Assembly (NCBI GenBank): GCA_031409695.1
Contig: JANNXS010000345.1
Coordinates: 1-39,082, forward strand
DNA length: 39,082 nucleotides
Reading direction: 5' to 3'
DNA from: JABFRJ01 sp031409695
Lineage (GTDB): Bacteria > Pseudomonadota > Alphaproteobacteria > Rhizobiales > Hyphomicrobiaceae
The position numbers and the translations under genes were made by a program. Below the pieces are notes generated by a model. It saw only the letters and a program-made list of their open reading frames with translations. It made no database searches and had not been told where the DNA came from. Below are positions 25,324-33,581 of this stretch, piece by piece (the first letter of the stretch is position 1; the number at the start of each line of letters is the position of its first letter).

Positions 25324-26352
25324 TCACAACCAACCACGCTTGCGGAACCACCAGAACGGCACGATGGCCGACAATACCATCAGGCCAATCGCCATGGGAT
25401 AGCCGTACGTCCAATCAAGCTCGGGCATACGCTTGAAGTTCATCCCGTACAACGACGCAATCAATGTCGGTGGCATCATGGCGACCGAGACGACGGTGAA
25501 AAACTTAATGACATTGTTCTGCTCTATCGAGATCAAGCCAAGTGTGGCGTCCAGGAGAAACTGCAATTTGTTGGACAAATAGTTGACCTGATCGTTGAGG
25601 CCGTTGACGTCGCGACCGGCCGTTTTCGCGCGGGCACGAAGATGTTTGTCCTCGTTTCGCTCGCCCATCACCAGGGCCAAGTAGGTGAGCAAGCGATCGA
25701 TTGACTGCAAACTTTCCCGAGAGCGCGTGGTGATTTCTCCACCGCGGCCGATCTGCGCAATGGCAAGGTCAAAGCGGCGGTTTTTCGAGCGTTGGCCGCC
25801 ACGGATCTCAAAGATCTTGTGGCCGAGCGTATCAATGTCGGCCTGGACCCTCTCCACCCGGTCCGCCTCGCGGTCTATGATCGCTTCAAGCAACCCGACC
25901 AGAACCGTGCAGCCGAGCGCGCAAGGATTGTCGCCCTTTTGGTTGCGCGCCAGGAAAATCTCCAACGCGCGCGGCATTTCATAGCGAACGGTGACGAGCG
26001 TGTCTTTTGACAAAACGAATGTTACGGGCGTCACGGCCGGTAAGGGTGGCAACGTAGCGGCGAGCGTGTCGATCGCTCTCAGTGCGTCTGCCGCCTGGGC
26101 GTCCGCGGGTTTCATATGCAGCACGATGGCTGTCATGTAGTGTGCGCCGCCCTCCTGATAGAGACGGCTTGACACCTCGATTTCCTGCATTTCTTCCCGC
26201 GTCGGGATCTTCACGCCAAGGATTTGCTCGACGAGCAGGTCCTCGTCTTTGGTTGGCGTAAAGAGGTCAATCCATGCTGGATGCTGGCCTATGCCCGCCG
26301 CCGCATCGCGCTTCACGAGCTTGCCGTCCAAGCTGTCATAGACTGTGAGCAT
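25324..26352 (-). CDS. corA: CorA-family magnesium/divalent cation transporter
   Basis: A 342-residue inner-membrane protein. The large N-terminal cytosolic domain (about 1-280) includes the long helix with ADRVERVQADIDTLGHKIFE. Two C-terminal membrane helices are separated by the family signature YGMNF (GMN at 303-305). The acidic loop after it reads RMPELDWTYG, and the chain ends in the basic WFRKRGWL. CorA pentamers import Mg2+ and sometimes Co2+ or Ni2+, gated by cytosolic Mg2+. I choose ATG 26352: a strong site (gggggaag) precedes it and MLTVYDS fits the family, whereas the longer frame to 26412 does not. It is divergent from the ABC ATPase gene. Confidence 0.93.
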   Translation of the reverse strand: MLTVYDSLDGKLVKRDAAAGIGQHPAWIDLFTPTKDEDLLVEQILGVKIPTREEMQEIEVSSRLYQEGGAHYMTAIVLHMKPADAQAADALRAIDTLAATLPPLPAVTPVTFVLSKDTLVTVRYEMPRALEIFLARNQKGDNPCALGCTVLVGLLEAIIDREADRVERVQADIDTLGHKIFEIRGGQRSKNRRFDLAIAQIGRGGEITTRSRESLQSIDRLLTYLALVMGERNEDKHLRARAKTAGRDVNGLNDQVNYLSNKLQFLLDATLGLISIEQNNVIKFFTVVSVAMMPPTLIASLYGMNFKRMPELDWTYGYPMAIGLMVLSAIVPFWWFRKRGWL

Positions 26353-26465
26353 GGCTTCCCCCGACCAAAGACCTATCGGTGCTACATCGTGGACGCGCTC
26401 ATTGCCAGACAAGAGGCAACGGACTGAGTAGAGACCGATGGCTGTGTAGTGTAAGAGTCAAACCG

Positions 26466-27581
26466 ATGTCGGTGACCAACACGTCTGTCGGCCTTGCTGT
26501 GCGCCTGAAGGGCGCCGGGCCGATCCCACTCGACCTCAATTTTGAGACACAGGGGAACGAACTCATCGCGCTTGTCGGCCCATCGGGCAGTGGCAAAACC
26601 ACGGTGCTGCGTTCGATTGCCGGTCTAGTGCCAGCGGCGAAAGGTGCAATCCGATGGGGCGCAGAAACCTGGCTCGATGACGACGCGGGTGTGTACCTCT
26701 CGCCTCAGGCACGGCGCGTTGGGTTCGTGTTCCAGGACTACGCGTTGTTTCCGCATCTGTCGGCGCGCGAGACAGTCGCGCTTGCGATTGGAAACGGCAC
26801 ACCGGCCGAGAAACGCGCGCGGGCTGAGACTTGGTTGGTGAGGGTCAACCTCGATGGGCTCGGCGCACGGCGTCCGTCGCAGTTATCTGGCGGGCAACAA
26901 CAGCGCGTTGCGCTGGCCCGGGCGTTAGCGCGGGAACCGCGGGTGCTCTTGCTCGATGAACCATTCTCAGCCGTCGACAAAATGACGCGCGATCGGCTGA
27001 AGCAAGAGCTGGCACGGCTGCGCGCAACTTTGGCGTGTCCAATTTTACTTGTCACGCACGACCTTGACGAGGCCTTGGCGCTGGCAGACCGCATCGGTGT
27101 CTTGCATAGGGGTCGGCTTTTGCAGATCGGCACACCCGACGACGTTTTACTCCAGCCAGCCTCACCAACCGTCGCCCGCTTGATGGGACAAACCAACATA
27201 TTCGAGGGCACCTTGAAGGTGCAGGCAACACCTGGGGGGCGCGGCAAACTCGAATGGGCCGGCGGTGCTCTTGAGATTGCCACGACGAACGCGGCACTGG
27301 TCGGGAAGGCGATCACCTGGATGATCCCCTCAGATGCCATTGTGCTGCACCGGCGCGGCCGCCCATCCCAGGGCGAGCGCGAAAACCCCGTATCGGGACA
27401 CATTACGCAACTGACGCGACTTGGTGAACAGACAGCCGTTTCTGTGACGGTCGCGTTTACGGTCGGCGCGGTCCTGAATTTCAAATTGCCAACCCACGCG
27501 GCCCGGAGGAACGACCTAGAGCTCGGCACTGAGGTAACGTTGTCGCTCCTGGCAGAAAGCCTGCACCTGTTCGATGTTTAA
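26466..27581 (+). CDS. ABC importer ATP-binding protein (ModC/CysA/PotA type)
   Basis: A 371-residue ATPase with Walker A GPSGSGKTT at 38-46, Q-loop Gln90 in RRVGFVFQDYALFPHLS, signature LSGGQQQRVALARAL from 140, Walker B VLLLDEP at 160-166 and the H-loop His198. A C-terminal TOBE-like regulatory domain spans about 290-365. This architecture belongs to importers of molybdate, sulfate, iron or polyamines. The phrase RRVGFVFQDYALFPHLS fits that group but does not settle the substrate. No permease or binding protein gene lies nearby, which is unusual because these genes normally sit together. The start is ATG 26466 (MSVTNTS); the open frame upstream is not family-like. Confidence 0.88.
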   Translation: MSVTNTSVGLAVRLKGAGPIPLDLNFETQGNELIALVGPSGSGKTTVLRSIAGLVPAAKGAIRWGAETWLDDDAGVYLSPQARRVGFVFQDYALFPHLSARETVALAIGNGTPAEKRARAETWLVRVNLDGLGARRPSQLSGGQQQRVALARALAREPRVLLLDEPFSAVDKMTRDRLKQELARLRATLACPILLVTHDLDEALALADRIGVLHRGRLLQIGTPDDVLLQPASPTVARLMGQTNIFEGTLKVQATPGGRGKLEWAGGALEIATTNAALVGKAITWMIPSDAIVLHRRGRPSQGERENPVSGHITQLTRLGEQTAVSVTVAFTVGAVLNFKLPTHAARRNDLELGTEVTLSLLAESLHLFDV

Positions 27582-27650
27582 AGCTGTCTCACCTGCGCGG
27601 TAGGCTTTGGACGGCTGACATTGCGCCGTCACCGCGTTCCAACACACGTT

Positions 27651-27680
27651 GTCCAAGATGGTGGCGTCCAAGATGGTGGC
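27651..27680. repeat. Perfect 15-bp tandem duplication upstream of typA
   Basis: gtccaagatggtggc occurs twice in succession (27651-27665, 27666-27680) in the spacer between the ABC ATPase gene and typA, about 130 bp before the typA start. It has the same unit length as the duplications at 14458 and 38199. Confidence 0.9.
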
Positions 27681-27812
27681 GCGTCAAGTCCTTGTGTGCT
27701 ACCCGCCGCGCCACTGGATCATTCGCGCACGGGCAAACCGCCTTGGGCGCTGTGTGCTTTGGCTCTAGCATGTCAGCGTAGAGCAAGCGCAGCTGACGAA
27801 ATGGAACTCTCA

Positions 27813-29645
27813 ATGAAACTGCGCAACATCGCGATCATCGCACACGTTGACCACGGCAAAACCACACTGGTCGATGCACTCCTGAAGCAGTCAGGCGCCT
27901 TCCGCGAGAACCAGAAGGTTGACGCACAGGCGATGGATTCAAATGACCTCGAACGTGAGCGTGGCATTACCATTCTCGCCAAGAGCACATCGGTTCTGTA
28001 TGGCGATATGCGCATTAACATTGTCGATACGCCCGGCCACGCCGATTTCGGCGGCGAAGTCGAACGCATCTTGAATATGGTCGATGGCGTGGTGCTGCTC
28101 TGTGATGCCTCAGAAGGCCCGCTGCCGCAGACCAAGTTCGTGCTTTCGAAAGCCCTCAAACTGGGCCTGCGACCCATTGTGGTCGTCAACAAAATCGACC
28201 GTCCTGACGAGCGCCACGATCAAGTGCTAAACGAGATTTTTGATCTGTTCACCGGCCTGGACGCGACGGACGAGCAGCTTGATTTTCCGACCCTTTACGG
28301 GTCTGGCCGCGATGGCTGGATGGCGAACGATCCGGCCGGTCCGAAAGAAAGCCTTAAACCGCTATTCGACTTGATTATCTCTCACGTGCCGCCGCCGATT
28401 GCCGAAGAGGGCCCGTTCCGGATGCTGGCGACGACGCTGGAAGCCGATCCGTATCTGGGCCGCATTCTAACCGGCCGTATCCGCTCAGGCAGCGTAAAGC
28501 CGAACCAGATCATCAAGGCGCTCAGCCGCGACGGTAAGTTGCTTGAGAGCACGAAGATCACAAAGATCCTAGCCTTCCGCGGCCTGGAGCGCACGCCGTT
28601 GGACATCGCTGAGGCTGGTGACATCGTGGCCATTGCCGGGGTGACGATCGCGACGGTGGCCGACACTTTATGTGACCCGTCGATTGACACACCGATTTTT
28701 GCCCAACCGATCGATCCACCAACCATCGCCATGTTGTTCCGCATCAACGACGGCCCGTTTGTCGGCCAAGAGGGCGATAAGGTTCAGACCCGCGTCATTC
28801 GCGAGCGCTTGTTGCGAGAGGCCGAACGTAACGTCGCCGTCCGCATTCGTGAAATGCCGGACAAGGATTCTTATGAAGTCGCCGGCCGCGGAGAATTGCA
28901 GCTTGGCATTCTCATTGAGAACATGCGCCGCGAGGGGTTTGAGCTGACTGTCTCGCGTCCACAGGTGGTCGTGCGCACGGATGAGGCAACCGGTGAGAAG
29001 CTTGAGCCGGTTGAAGAAGTCATCATCGATGTCGACGACGAACATACCGGCGTGGTGGTGCGCAAGCTGTCCGAGCGCAAGGGTGACATGCAGGAAATGC
29101 GTCCGTCCGGCGGCGGTCGTACGCGCGTAGTGTTTCACTCACCAACCCGCGGCCTGATCGGCTATCAGAGTGAACTTATGACAGACTCGCGCGGCACCGC
29201 GGTGATGAACCGCTTGTTCCATGCCTACGCGCCGTTCAAGGGCGACATCCCAGGCCGTCCAACCGGCGTCATGATCTCGAACGGCACCGGCGATTCAACT
29301 GCATATTCACTTTTCAAGCTACAGGAGCGCGGCCCGATGTTGATTGATGCGCAAGTGCGCGTTTACGAAGGCATGATCATCGGCCAGCACAGCCGCGACA
29401 ACGATCTCGTCGTCAACGTTGTTGAAGGCAAAAAGCTGACCAACGTCCGCGCCTCCGGCAAGGACGAGAACACCATTCTGACGCCGCCGATGCGCCTGAC
29501 ATTGGAACGCGCCATGAGCTACATTCAGGATGACGAACTGGTTGAGGTGACACCCAAGTCGATTCGCTTGCGCAAGCGCTGGCTCGACCCGAACGAGCGC
29601 AAGAAGCGCGAGCGCATGAGCGAAACGTCGAAGCTGGCCGGGTAA
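27813..29645 (+). CDS. typA: Translational GTPase TypA/BipA
   Basis: A 610-residue ribosome-binding GTPase. The G domain has AHVDHGKTTLVDALL at about 10-24, ERERGITILAKST (switch I/G2), DTPGHADFGGEVERIL (G3) and NKIDRPDERHDQV (G4). EF-G-like domains II, III and V follow, then the BipA-specific C-terminal domain with NGTGDSTAYSLFKLQERGP. BipA acts in 50S assembly and stress or low-temperature growth. ATG 27813 (MKLRNIAI) is the family start, with ggaac nearby; an ATG four codons upstream (27801) is possible. Length agrees with the family (about 600-615). It precedes ubiE on the same strand with a 100-bp gap. Confidence 0.98.
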   Translation: MKLRNIAIIAHVDHGKTTLVDALLKQSGAFRENQKVDAQAMDSNDLERERGITILAKSTSVLYGDMRINIVDTPGHADFGGEVERILNMVDGVVLLCDASEGPLPQTKFVLSKALKLGLRPIVVVNKIDRPDERHDQVLNEIFDLFTGLDATDEQLDFPTLYGSGRDGWMANDPAGPKESLKPLFDLIISHVPPPIAEEGPFRMLATTLEADPYLGRILTGRIRSGSVKPNQIIKALSRDGKLLESTKITKILAFRGLERTPLDIAEAGDIVAIAGVTIATVADTLCDPSIDTPIFAQPIDPPTIAMLFRINDGPFVGQEGDKVQTRVIRERLLREAERNVAVRIREMPDKDSYEVAGRGELQLGILIENMRREGFELTVSRPQVVVRTDEATGEKLEPVEEVIIDVDDEHTGVVVRKLSERKGDMQEMRPSGGGRTRVVFHSPTRGLIGYQSELMTDSRGTAVMNRLFHAYAPFKGDIPGRPTGVMISNGTGDSTAYSLFKLQERGPMLIDAQVRVYEGMIIGQHSRDNDLVVNVVEGKKLTNVRASGKDENTILTPPMRLTLERAMSYIQDDELVEVTPKSIRLRKRWLDPNERKKRERMSETSKLAG

Positions 29646-29707
29646 GCACCGAACCCAAGAGCGTATTCACCCGTGGACCGGGCGCATGGTTTCCTCGCAA
29701 GAACCGT

Positions 29708-29741
29708 TGCCCGGTAAGAGCCACTGCCCGGTACGAGCTAC
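29708..29741. repeat. Imperfect 17-bp tandem duplication before ubiE
   Basis: tgcccggtaagagccac (29708-29724) is followed directly by tgcccggtacgagctac (29725-29741), 15 of 17 bases identical. The second copy ends four bases before the ubiE ATG, so the duplication lies in its ribosome-binding region; no canonical AGGAG is visible there. Confidence 0.85.
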
Positions 29742-29745
29742 TGTC

Positions 29746-30546
29746 ATGTCCGACCCACTCGAAACTGCCAAACGCGAGGTTGGGAAATCCGTGCACGACA
29801 CGTCAGCCACCTTCGGCTATGCGACGGTTAATCCCGAGGACCGTCAAGCCCGCGTCAACGAGGTGTTCGCCTCTGTCGCCGAGCGCTACGATCTGATGAA
29901 CGATCTCATGTCGGGCGGCCTTCACAGGTTGTGGAAGGGGGATATGGTTGCCTGGTTGGCGCCACCGCGGGGTGCGCATCCGTTCCGCCTGATTGATGTC
30001 GCCGGTGGCACGGCTGACATCGCCTTACGCGTGGTTGGGGCAGGCGGTGGCAGGGTATCAGCCGAACTAGTCGATATCAGCCCTGAAATGGTGGCCGTCG
30101 GCGAACGCCGCGTCGCTGAAGCGGGTCTAGCAGACCGCATCAAACTTCAGGTTGGCGATGCGCAGGCGCTTCCCTTCGGGCCAAAAACATTCGACGCCTA
30201 TTCGATTGCTTTCGGCATCCGCAACGTCACGCACATCGACAAAGCCATTGCCGAAGCTTTTCGCGTACTCAAGACGGGCGGGCGCTTCATGTGCCTCGAG
30301 TTCTCGGAAGTGACCGTGCCGATGCTCGACCGCGTTTATGATTTCCACTCGTTCGAGATCATTCCGCGCCTCGGCGAACGCGTGGCTGGCGATAAGGCAA
30401 GCTATCAATATCTGGTCGAGAGCATCCGGCGTTTTCCCAAACAAGAGACATTCGCCAGCATGATCCGCTCAGCCGGTTTCGAGCGGGTCAGCTATCGCAA
30501 TCTCTCCGGGGGCATTGCCGCCATCCACTCGGGCTGGAAGATTTGA
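29746..30546 (+). CDS. ubiE: Ubiquinone/menaquinone biosynthesis C-methyltransferase UbiE
   Basis: A 266-residue methyltransferase with the UbiE signature. FGYATVNPEDRQARVNEVF and VAERYDLMNDLMSGGLHRLW open the enzyme, SAM motif I is LIDVAGGTADIAL and AFGIRNVTHIDKAIAEAFRV follows. Next come LKTGGRFMCLEFSEV and, at the end, YRNLSGGIAAIHSGWKI. It methylates C5 (C2 in the older numbering) of the benzoquinol ring in ubiquinone synthesis. The start at ATG 29746 gives the usual length; upstream residues are not conserved. In many Rhizobiales it is followed by ubiB, which is absent here; a Tat-exported hydrolase follows after about 200 bp. Confidence 0.97.
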   Translation: MSDPLETAKREVGKSVHDTSATFGYATVNPEDRQARVNEVFASVAERYDLMNDLMSGGLHRLWKGDMVAWLAPPRGAHPFRLIDVAGGTADIALRVVGAGGGRVSAELVDISPEMVAVGERRVAEAGLADRIKLQVGDAQALPFGPKTFDAYSIAFGIRNVTHIDKAIAEAFRVLKTGGRFMCLEFSEVTVPMLDRVYDFHSFEIIPRLGERVAGDKASYQYLVESIRRFPKQETFASMIRSAGFERVSYRNLSGGIAAIHSGWKI

Positions 30547-30561
30547 GTGCCTCGGCCAGAT

Positions 30562-30584
30562 CTATTGCCAGCCCTATTGCCAGC
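30562..30584. repeat. Short tandem duplication after ubiE
   Basis: ctattgccagc occurs at 30562-30572 and again at 30574-30584, a period of 12, just after the ubiE stop. It belongs to the same class of small duplications seen elsewhere in the window. Confidence 0.75.
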
Positions 30585-30748
30585 TCTTTTGACTGTCGGT
30601 ATTTTTCGGTTTCCGTCGCCCCCACCAATCGACATCGCCATTGATCACGTTCGTGTGATTGATCGCGCCAGGATAAAGCGCGCGCTTGACCGGTGATTGC
30701 CAGCCGTATCAGGGATGCGCGCGAATTTCGGGAGTAGGGGAAGTCTTC

Positions 30749-31738
30749 ATGACCACGTCACGTCGCTCTGTCGTACTTTCGGCTGTTGCCGCGGGTGTAA
30801 CACTTGGCCTCGACAAGCCGTTGGAAATTTTCTCTAGCGCGGCGCATGCCCAGGGCAAGTCCCCGGCAAAGGCCCCGTCGTCGCTGACCGACAAGGGCTT
30901 CGCCAAGTTCAAGGTCGGTGATGTCGAAGTCATCACCGTGTACGACGGGTTTGCCACCCGTACTCTCGATGACAAGTTCATTCCAGGCGTAACCGTTGAG
31001 CAGATTCAAGCGGCCCTCAAGAAGGGCGGGATGCCCGGCGGGGCGACGATGGATAACCCATTCACCGTCACGTTCATTCGCACCAAGGGCAAGACGTACA
31101 TGTTTGACAGCTCGACCGGTGGTCAGCTGGCACCAACCGCGGGCCTCGCCCTCGCCAAAAACATCTACAAAGCCGGCATTGATCCCGCCAAGCTCTCGGG
31201 CATCATCGTCACGCACTTCCACCCTGACCATATCTCCGGCATGATTTCGCAGACGACCAGCAGCCGCGTGTTCGGCGACACAGAGATTGTCGTACCAGCT
31301 GCCGAACTTGCCTTCTGGACCGATGCAGCGAAGGGCGGCGCCGCCAACAAAGCACTGCACGAGCGTGTGTCGAATTCGCTTGGCAAGTGGAAAAACGTGC
31401 GGCAGGTCAAAGATGGCGAAGTCGTTATTCCTGGCGTCACAGCCGTGTCGACCCACGGTCACACACCAGGTCACACGAGCTACATTGTGGCCTCCGGCCG
31501 CTCGTCGCTACTGGTCGCCGGCGACCTTACCAGCCTCCACTCGATCAACCTCGCCAATCCCGGCTGGAACATCGTGTTCGATGCCGACAAGCCGATGGCA
31601 GAGGCCACGCGCCGCAAGATGTTTGATCGCGCTGTCAAAGACAAAATGGTTGTCAGCGGCTATCACTGGGGCATGCCCGGCGCCGGCACGATCAAAAAGG
31701 ACGGTACCGGTTACGCCTTGGTGCCTGTGAAAGTCTGA
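30749..31738 (+). CDS. Tat-exported MBL-fold hydrolase, copy 1
   Basis: A 329-residue exported hydrolase. The N-terminus is a twin-arginine signal (TSRRSVVLSAVAAGVTLGL, cleavage near SSAAHAQ). The metallo-beta-lactamase domain has all zinc ligands: THFHPDHISG with His156, His158, Asp160 and His161, then STHGHTPGHTSY, VAGDL (bridging Asp) and GYHWGMPGAG. The layout, with FDSSTGGQLAPT before the HxHxDH motif and FWTDAAKG after it, resembles periplasmic methyl-parathion-hydrolase/lactonase-like enzymes. The natural substrate is unknown; a lactone or phosphoester is possible. ATG 30749 follows ggagtagggga. An almost equal copy follows immediately. Confidence 0.9.
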   Translation: MTTSRRSVVLSAVAAGVTLGLDKPLEIFSSAAHAQGKSPAKAPSSLTDKGFAKFKVGDVEVITVYDGFATRTLDDKFIPGVTVEQIQAALKKGGMPGGATMDNPFTVTFIRTKGKTYMFDSSTGGQLAPTAGLALAKNIYKAGIDPAKLSGIIVTHFHPDHISGMISQTTSSRVFGDTEIVVPAAELAFWTDAAKGGAANKALHERVSNSLGKWKNVRQVKDGEVVIPGVTAVSTHGHTPGHTSYIVASGRSSLLVAGDLTSLHSINLANPGWNIVFDADKPMAEATRRKMFDRAVKDKMVVSGYHWGMPGAGTIKKDGTGYALVPVKV

Positions 31739-31848
31739 ACCTTTCCGCCTATAAAAGACCTTGCGTGGCTCACAAACAGGCGTCGCGCGGGGATTAGCCT
31801 TGGCTGATCGTGCCCGATCAACACTCGTCAAATATCAGGAGGAAACTC

Positions 31849-32838
31849 ATGACCACGTCACGTCGCTCCGTTATTCTATCCGCCGCTGCCGCTGGCGCCA
31901 CACTTGGCCTCGACAAGCCGCTCGAGATTTTCTCCAGTGCCGCACACGCACAGGCCAAGGCCCCGGCCAAAGCGGCGTCTTCGCTCACCGATATCGGCTT
32001 CACAAAGTTCAAAGTTGGCGATGTCGAAGTGATCACCGTCTATGACGGCTTCTTCCAGCGTCCAGCGGATGATAAGTTCATCAAGAACGCTCCAGTCGAT
32101 CAGATCAAGGCGGCGCTCAAAAAGGGTGGCGCGACCGACGACAGCACGATTACGATCCCCTTCACGGTGACGTTCATCCGCACCAAGGGCAAGACGTACA
32201 TGTTCGACAGCTCGACCGGTGGTCAGCTGGCTCCAACGGCCGGCCTTGCTCTGGCCAAAAACATCTACAAGGCAGGGATCGATCCCGCGAAACTTGCCGG
32301 GATCTTTGTCACGCACTTCCACGGCGACCACATCTCCGGCATGATTTCCAAGGAAACCAACAGCCGAATTTTTGGTGATACCGAAATCGTCGTGCCGGCG
32401 GCCGAATTGGCCTTCTGGACCGACGCGGCCAAGGGTGGGGCCGCCAACAAGGGGCTTAGTGAGCGCGTGACTGCCACGCTCGGCAAGTGGAAGAACGTGC
32501 GCCAGATCAAGGACGGCGACACCATTATCCCAGGCGTTACGGCTGTATCGGCCCATGGCCACACGCCTGGCCACACGAACTATGTGGTCGCCTCCGGCCG
32601 GAACTCAATGCTGATCAGCTCGGATACGACCAACGTCCATGCGCTGTTCCTGCCGAACCCTGGCTGGCACGCCGCCTTCGATATGGACGGCCCCGCCGCC
32701 GAAGCCACACGTCGCAAGCTGTTCGACCGTGCCATCAAGGACAAGATGATCGTCACTGGCTATCACTGGGGCATGCCCGGCGCTGGTACGATCAAAAAGG
32801 ACGGCGCCGGATACGCGCTCGTACCGGTCAAGGTCTGA
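31849..32838 (+). CDS. Tat-exported MBL-fold hydrolase, copy 2
   Basis: The same length (329 residues) as copy 1 and clearly its duplicate; even the first 13 codons are near-identical (MTTSRRSV). It has the Tat signal TSRRSVILSAAAAGATLGL and THFHGDHISG with the same positions His156, His158, Asp160 and His161. SAHGHTPGHTNY, ISSDTTNV and GYHWGMPGAG follow. Differences near the metal site (Pro159 to Gly; AGD to SSD before the bridging Asp) and at the mouth (TSLHSINLAN versus TNVHALFLPN) suggest altered specificity. A strong aggagg lies 7 bases before the ATG, better than that of copy 1. It is separated from copy 1 by 110 bp and probably co-transcribed. Substrate unknown. Confidence 0.9.
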   Translation: MTTSRRSVILSAAAAGATLGLDKPLEIFSSAAHAQAKAPAKAASSLTDIGFTKFKVGDVEVITVYDGFFQRPADDKFIKNAPVDQIKAALKKGGATDDSTITIPFTVTFIRTKGKTYMFDSSTGGQLAPTAGLALAKNIYKAGIDPAKLAGIFVTHFHGDHISGMISKETNSRIFGDTEIVVPAAELAFWTDAAKGGAANKGLSERVTATLGKWKNVRQIKDGDTIIPGVTAVSAHGHTPGHTNYVVASGRNSMLISSDTTNVHALFLPNPGWHAAFDMDGPAAEATRRKLFDRAIKDKMIVTGYHWGMPGAGTIKKDGAGYALVPVKV

Positions 32839-32870
32839 TTGGCTTGCGCCATCGTCATTCCACTAGCTGG

Positions 32871-32904
32871 CAGGGGCCGCGTGCAGCAAAGCGTGCGGCC
32901 CCTG
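32871..32904 (+). promoter_or_regulatory. Strong hairpin between the MBL pair and the DUF2064 gene
   Basis: caggggccgc (32871-32880) pairs perfectly with gcggcccctg (32895-32904), and the inner gtgc/gcgt adds four pairs, two of them G-U. The loop is agcaaa. There is no T-run. Its last base is the G of the GTG at 32904, so the stem could mask translation start of the next gene or protect the 3' end of the hydrolase mRNA. Confidence 0.6.
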
Positions 32905-33515
32905 TGCGTTGGCGCGTCATTGTCATGGCCAAGACACCGGTTCTGGGCCTCGTCAAAACGCGGCTCGGACGAGAGATCGGACCTGCGGCGGCGACGCGCT
33001 TCTACCGCGCGACAGCCGCCGCGGTGCTTGGCCGTTTGGCGCTGGATCGGCGTTTCGAGGTGATCCTTGCCATCGCGCCAGACGCTGGCGTTGCGACACG
33101 AGGGCTACCGGCGCGCCTTGCTCGCTGTCCGCAAGGACCGGGTGATCTCGGCGCGAAGATGCAGCGATTGCTGGAGCGCGGCGGACCGGGTCCGGTCGTG
33201 CTCATCGGGACGGACATTCCTGGCATTCGGGGACGGCACATCGTCGAGGCTTTTCGCCTGCTTGGACGTAACGACGTTGTACTCGGACCGGCCGATGACG
33301 GCGGATTCTGGATGGTCGGTTTTCGCCGCTTCCCGCGCACACCACAGCCATTCCGCCGCGTGCGCTGGTCACATGCCGAGACGTTGGCCAATGTCGAGCG
33401 CAACCTTACCGGCTGGCGCGTCGCACATGGCGCACGGATCTCCGACGTCGATTGCGCCCTCGATCTGGCGCAACAGTCAGCGATGCTGGGACGCCGTGTG
33501 CTGCCGGTCGGTTGA
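32904..33515 (+). CDS. DUF2064 / TIGR04282-type glycosyltransferase
   Basis: A protein of about 203 residues of the GT-A-like DUF2064 family. The opening strand VIVMAKTPVLGLVKTRLGRE resembles nucleotidyl-sugar transferases. The core VVLIGTDIPGIRGRHI carries the metal-binding Asp, and VLGPADDGGFWMVGF is the family signature. Relatives are annotated as glycosyltransferases, some in arsenosugar synthesis, but no arsenic gene is present here, so the role is open. Start: GTG 32904 keeps the first beta strand (RWRVIVMAK); ATG 32925 would cut into it. The strong hairpin just before the GTG hides the usual site for ribosome binding. EipA follows 66 bp downstream. Confidence 0.82.
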   Translation: MRWRVIVMAKTPVLGLVKTRLGREIGPAAATRFYRATAAAVLGRLALDRRFEVILAIAPDAGVATRGLPARLARCPQGPGDLGAKMQRLLERGGPGPVVLIGTDIPGIRGRHIVEAFRLLGRNDVVLGPADDGGFWMVGFRRFPRTPQPFRRVRWSHAETLANVERNLTGWRVAHGARISDVDCALDLAQQSAMLGRRVLPVG

Positions 33516-33581
33516 TGTCGATCTGCACCGCCTGCTGCTTGCGGGTTTGACCACGAACACCACGAGCGACTATGAGCCTTC

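Noticed and set aside
30749..32838. Assembly duplication of one MBL gene
   Set aside because: The two copies differ at many codons and in their leaders, so they are true paralogues.
32487..32903. Upstream extension of the DUF2064 frame into the second MBL gene
   Set aside because: It overlaps the well-conserved hydrolase in another frame, and the translated residues are not family-like.
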